Source of the DNA: JBFJVZ01 sp041623895
Lineage (GTDB): Bacteria; Planctomycetota; Planctomycetia; Pirellulales; Pirellulaceae
NCBI GenBank assembly: GCA_041623895.1
Contig: JBFJVZ010000309.1
Location: 1-9,860, forward strand
Reading direction: 5' to 3'
DNA length: 9,860 nt
The notes beneath the pieces are model-generated. The model had not been told where the DNA came from. It saw nothing but the letters and a program-made list of their open reading frames with translations, and did no database searches. Made by a program: the position numbers and the translations under genes. Every line of letters starts with the position of its first letter. The first letter of the stretch is position 1. Below are positions 7,609 through 9,860 of the stretch, one piece after another.

Positions 7609-9639
7609 TCAATCGGCAATCAGCCTCACGAAGTCGTCTCGCGCAATGGCGCCGGTGGGTACAGTTAACCGATGTTTACCGGCGGTGGGTGGAATCTTTT
7701 CTTGGTACGTTTGCAGCTTTTGTTGTTCGTCCAGCCAGCCGTATTCGAGCATCACTGCCTGAGGTGGCGCGATGCGGTAGATGCCATACAACTGAAAATC
7801 AATCAGCCCCGCTGGCCGTGGTCCGGCGTCCATTTTGACTTTCACCAGCACTTGCTTTTTTCGCGTCTGCGTTACGTCCGCGGTAGCCGCCAGCCAACCA
7901 CTCGAAAACTCATTGTCGGCTGGAATCTGGCTCTTGCCGAATTCAGTCCAGCTATTTCCGTCATCCATCGAGAACTCCAGCCGATAATCGGCTTCGGGCG
8001 GAGGTGGCTGGGGCAGCTGATAGCGAGCCGCGGCACGGATCTCGAGCAATTCGGCGGGTGCCTTAAGATGAAAGACAACTTCGGCAGGCCGATTGTCTCG
8101 AGCCTGATATGCCAACCGCTGTTTTGGGCCACGGTACTTGTATTCCAGATTCTTCGACCGAAACCGAGTGGCCTCGAATTTCTCTTCAACAAGCTGTTCC
8201 GGTAGAGAGAAATCAGGCAACAAAGCGATCACGCCGCGTGAGCCGCACTGGTAATCGACCTGGCAGCCGTTGGGAGTCAATCGTGGGTAGATACCCTGTG
8301 CGACTTGAGTCACCGTCGTGAATTTCAGTTCATCGATGCCGCGGTTGTCCGATATCCAAAACCGCATTTGCCATCCGTAGCGACCCTTGACGATGTCGGT
8401 CAGGTCGACGTGAAAGCGACCCTGATCATCTTCCTCGAGCTCAATCTCATGCCACATCAGTCCATCGTTGGAGAGTGCCGCCGGGACATAGCCGCTGACT
8501 CGGCCTTCGACGACGAGACCACCCGTGGCGGGGCCCGTCATGGGGTTGGCATCGTCCGCGGGATCACCACAGATCACGTAAGGCGAAAAGTGTCGAAACG
8601 TAATCGAGGCAACTCCGCCGTCGCGACTGTACAGTTTTGGCGACGAACTCTGATGTCCCAGCTGCCCCGTGATGTGATGAACTCCGTCACGCGATCGCGG
8701 CGAGCTCAAGTCGGGCTGATACACGAATTCGCCATTGCAGTAACTGGCTTCGTTACGGGCGTTGGATTTGTCGCCGCTGTGCTGCGGGGCGATCGAGTTC
8801 ATGAACGTCCAATTGCGCTGGGGACCTCCGGCCAGATGATGCCAGAAACGCCTGTGCTGAGGCCCGCCGAAATGATCACGGTCAAACCAGCGTGTGAAGC
8901 TTTCACCGGCGCGCAGCTGAACGATCCCCGGATGAGCCGCATAGCCGCCGTTGTAAAGGCTATACCATGAACCACCAGCGGCGACCTGTTGCCAGCCTTT
9001 TTTCATCGTTTCGAAGTCGCTGGGCCAGGCAAACGGGTAATGCGGTAGCGGCGGTTTTACGCTCTCGGCCAGTTTCGGGTCGCGAATGATGTCGTCGTAA
9101 CCCGCCACCTGGCCATCGGTACGGAATAACAGACCGGCCATGTCGGTATCGAATGCGTGCCAGCGGCCATCGTAGAAAACTTCGCTATTAACGTGCCCCG
9201 GGAATGCTCGCCGACGAACTTTCAATCCAAGAGTTTGCCAGTAGGGTTCGTTCCAGGCGTGGACGGTGCCACATAATCCGTAGCCGTAGGAAAAGCGAGC
9301 ACGGTTGGCGTCATACACAACACTCTCGTAGTCAAGCGGGTTAGCCGTATCCGGGGCTCGGCCGGGCACCGACCATTCCTGCGGCGACATCAAGTGGTAT
9401 TGATGCGTGAGCATCCACAGGTAGAGCGAGATGGCTTGTTGTTGAGCTGTCTGTTTGTCAGCCGTGGCAAACCGCACGCAGTCTTCGATTTCTTGAAACG
9501 CGCCTTCACCTGCATATTGTGGATGGTCCGTGCGAATCGTTGGATCACCGACCTCGGCCAACACAGGCTGAGTGATGCTCAACCATAACCCAAATGTCAG
9601 TCCTCGCGTCAATTGAGAAAACCGTATTCGTTGCGTCAT
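7609..9639 (-). CDS. Secreted transglutaminase-like (papain-fold) protein with long beta-rich C-terminal region
   Basis: The product is 676 residues with an N-terminal signal (basic start, hydrophobic LTFGLWLSITQPVLA, cut near residue 28). Residues about 50-170 fit the transglutaminase-like core: GYGLCGTVHAW gives C123, FPGHVNSEVFYDG gives H149, and RWHAFDTDM gives D164, the Cys-His-Asp triad in the usual order and spacing. Such domains act as proteases, amidases or cross-linkers, and the sequence does not say which. The remaining 500 residues are mostly beta-like. They include an Asp-box-like SMDDGNSW (557-564) and a shorter variant SNDGLMW (390-396) before DLTDIVKGRYGWQMRF, patterns seen in beta-propeller or sandwich modules. 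GESFTRWFDRDHFGG (245-259) marks a further conserved-looking segment. A purine-rich AAGAAGAACGAG lies just upstream of ATG 9639 and may help initiation. The gene converges on the large glycosidase-like gene. Transglutaminase-like core is well supported; substrate is unknown. Confidence 0.84.
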   Translation of the reverse strand: MTQRIRFSQLTRGLTFGLWLSITQPVLAEVGDPTIRTDHPQYAGEGAFQEIEDCVRFATADKQTAQQQAISLYLWMLTHQYHLMSPQEWSVPGRAPDTANPLDYESVVYDANRARFSYGYGLCGTVHAWNEPYWQTLGLKVRRRAFPGHVNSEVFYDGRWHAFDTDMAGLLFRTDGQVAGYDDIIRDPKLAESVKPPLPHYPFAWPSDFETMKKGWQQVAAGGSWYSLYNGGYAAHPGIVQLRAGESFTRWFDRDHFGGPQHRRFWHHLAGGPQRNWTFMNSIAPQHSGDKSNARNEASYCNGEFVYQPDLSSPRSRDGVHHITGQLGHQSSSPKLYSRDGGVASITFRHFSPYVICGDPADDANPMTGPATGGLVVEGRVSGYVPAALSNDGLMWHEIELEEDDQGRFHVDLTDIVKGRYGWQMRFWISDNRGIDELKFTTVTQVAQGIYPRLTPNGCQVDYQCGSRGVIALLPDFSLPEQLVEEKFEATRFRSKNLEYKYRGPKQRLAYQARDNRPAEVVFHLKAPAELLEIRAAARYQLPQPPPPEADYRLEFSMDDGNSWTEFGKSQIPADNEFSSGWLAATADVTQTRKKQVLVKVKMDAGPRPAGLIDFQLYGIYRIAPPQAVMLEYGWLDEQQKLQTYQEKIPPTAGKHRLTVPTGAIARDDFVRLIAD

Positions 9640-9730
9640 GATTCACTCGTTCTTCTTTACGTAGCCACGTAGGCCAGGGCCTGCTGGAGAGTGTCCGGCT
9701 TAGTTAGGAGCTGCTGCTCAATAATTATGA
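9640..9730. promoter_or_regulatory. Upstream region of the transglutaminase-like gene
   Basis: This is the 5' flank of the minus-strand gene at 9639. It contains ACGTAG twice within about 15 bases (TTACGTAGCCACGTAGGCC) and a short inverted repeat AGGCC-AG-GGCCT. No promoter boxes are convincing. Confidence 0.3.
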
Positions 9731-9825
9731 AATAAGATAGCGGTGAAAGCGTAAAGCTGGACCGCCCCCCAAAGAACAGGTTCGCATCCAATAAGCTGCG
9801 GAGCAGCGAAAGCGTAAAGCCTGGG
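9731..9825. repeat. Two imperfect copies of a roughly 30-35 bp intergenic repeat
   Basis: Copy 1 (9731-9760) runs from AATAAG through GAAAGCGTAAAGC to TGG. Copy 2 (9790-9825) starts with the same AATAAG and carries an identical GAAAGCGTAAAGC at 9808-9820 before CTGG. The 13-base core at 9745-9757 and 9808-9820 is exact, 63 bp apart. No open frame or mobile gene overlaps it. It looks like an intergenic repeat family rather than a gene. Confidence 0.6.
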
Positions 9826-9860
9826 GTGAGCCAACGAGCGACAGCGAAGTTGGTGTAACC
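9821..9860. repeat. Half of a likely palindromic element cut by the window edge
   Basis: CCAAC at 9831-9835 pairs exactly with GTTGG at 9849-9853 across a 13-base loop region (GAGCGACAGCGAA). Outside this, GGGGT at 9823-9827 could pair with a continuation of TAACC at 9856-9860 if the sequence beyond the edge reads CC. It would then form a hairpin flanked by CCTGGGG and CCCCAGG. Only the inner five-base stem is directly seen. Confidence 0.4.

Noticed and set aside
8305..8970. Open plus-strand frame of 221 codons opposite the transglutaminase-like gene
   Set aside because: It has no recognisable domain and lies antisense to a region whose minus frame carries Asp-box-like and conserved-looking segments.
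1..9860. CRISPR array, tRNA/rRNA, insertion sequence, phage or defence genes
   Set aside because: I saw no regularly spaced repeats with spacers, no RNA-gene landmarks, and no transposase, integrase, nuclease or toxin-antitoxin motifs on either strand.

Overview
The window looks like ordinary chromosome from a planctomycete, most likely of the Pirellulales/Rhodopirellula type. This is inferred from gene content (large secreted glycosidase-like and transglutaminase-like proteins, a Tat-exported M19 dipeptidase-like protein), the absence of clear Shine-Dalgarno sites, and REP-like palindromic intergenic sequence. It was not tested by any search.

Layout. There are five protein genes on strictly alternating strands (-, +, -, +, -), so no two neighbours can form an operon. 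(1) 1-1282, minus, is a Tat-exported peptidase M19 homologue whose 3' end lies outside the window. (2) 1494-2426, plus, is a six-helix membrane protein of unknown function. (3) 2447-4315, minus, is a secreted TIM-barrel glycosidase-like protein with a GH42-type cysteine motif. (4) 4592-7546, plus, is a 984-residue secreted multidomain protein with a clan GH-A-like barrel. (5) 7609-9639, minus, is a secreted transglutaminase-like (papain-fold) protein with a long beta-rich tail. Genes 1/2 and 3/4 are divergent pairs. Genes 2/3 (20 bp apart) and 4/5 (62 bp apart) are convergent.

How they may work together. Four of the five products carry export signals, which fits cell-surface or periplasmic handling of polysaccharide and protein. 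Genes 3 and 4 share one upstream region and both look like carbohydrate-active proteins, so co-regulation is possible but not shown. The sequence gives no evidence that genes 1, 2 and 5 belong to the same pathway.

Non-coding DNA. No gap exceeds 300 bp. The gap between genes 3 and 4 holds an imperfect inverted repeat of REP type. The right end (9731-9860) holds two copies of a short imperfect repeat and half of a likely palindromic element cut by the window edge. I see no tRNA, rRNA, CRISPR array, insertion sequence, phage or defence gene. I did not find a clearly new biological system. The points most worth a second look are lost or altered active-site residues in genes 1 and 3, and the unassigned domain architectures of genes 4 and 5.
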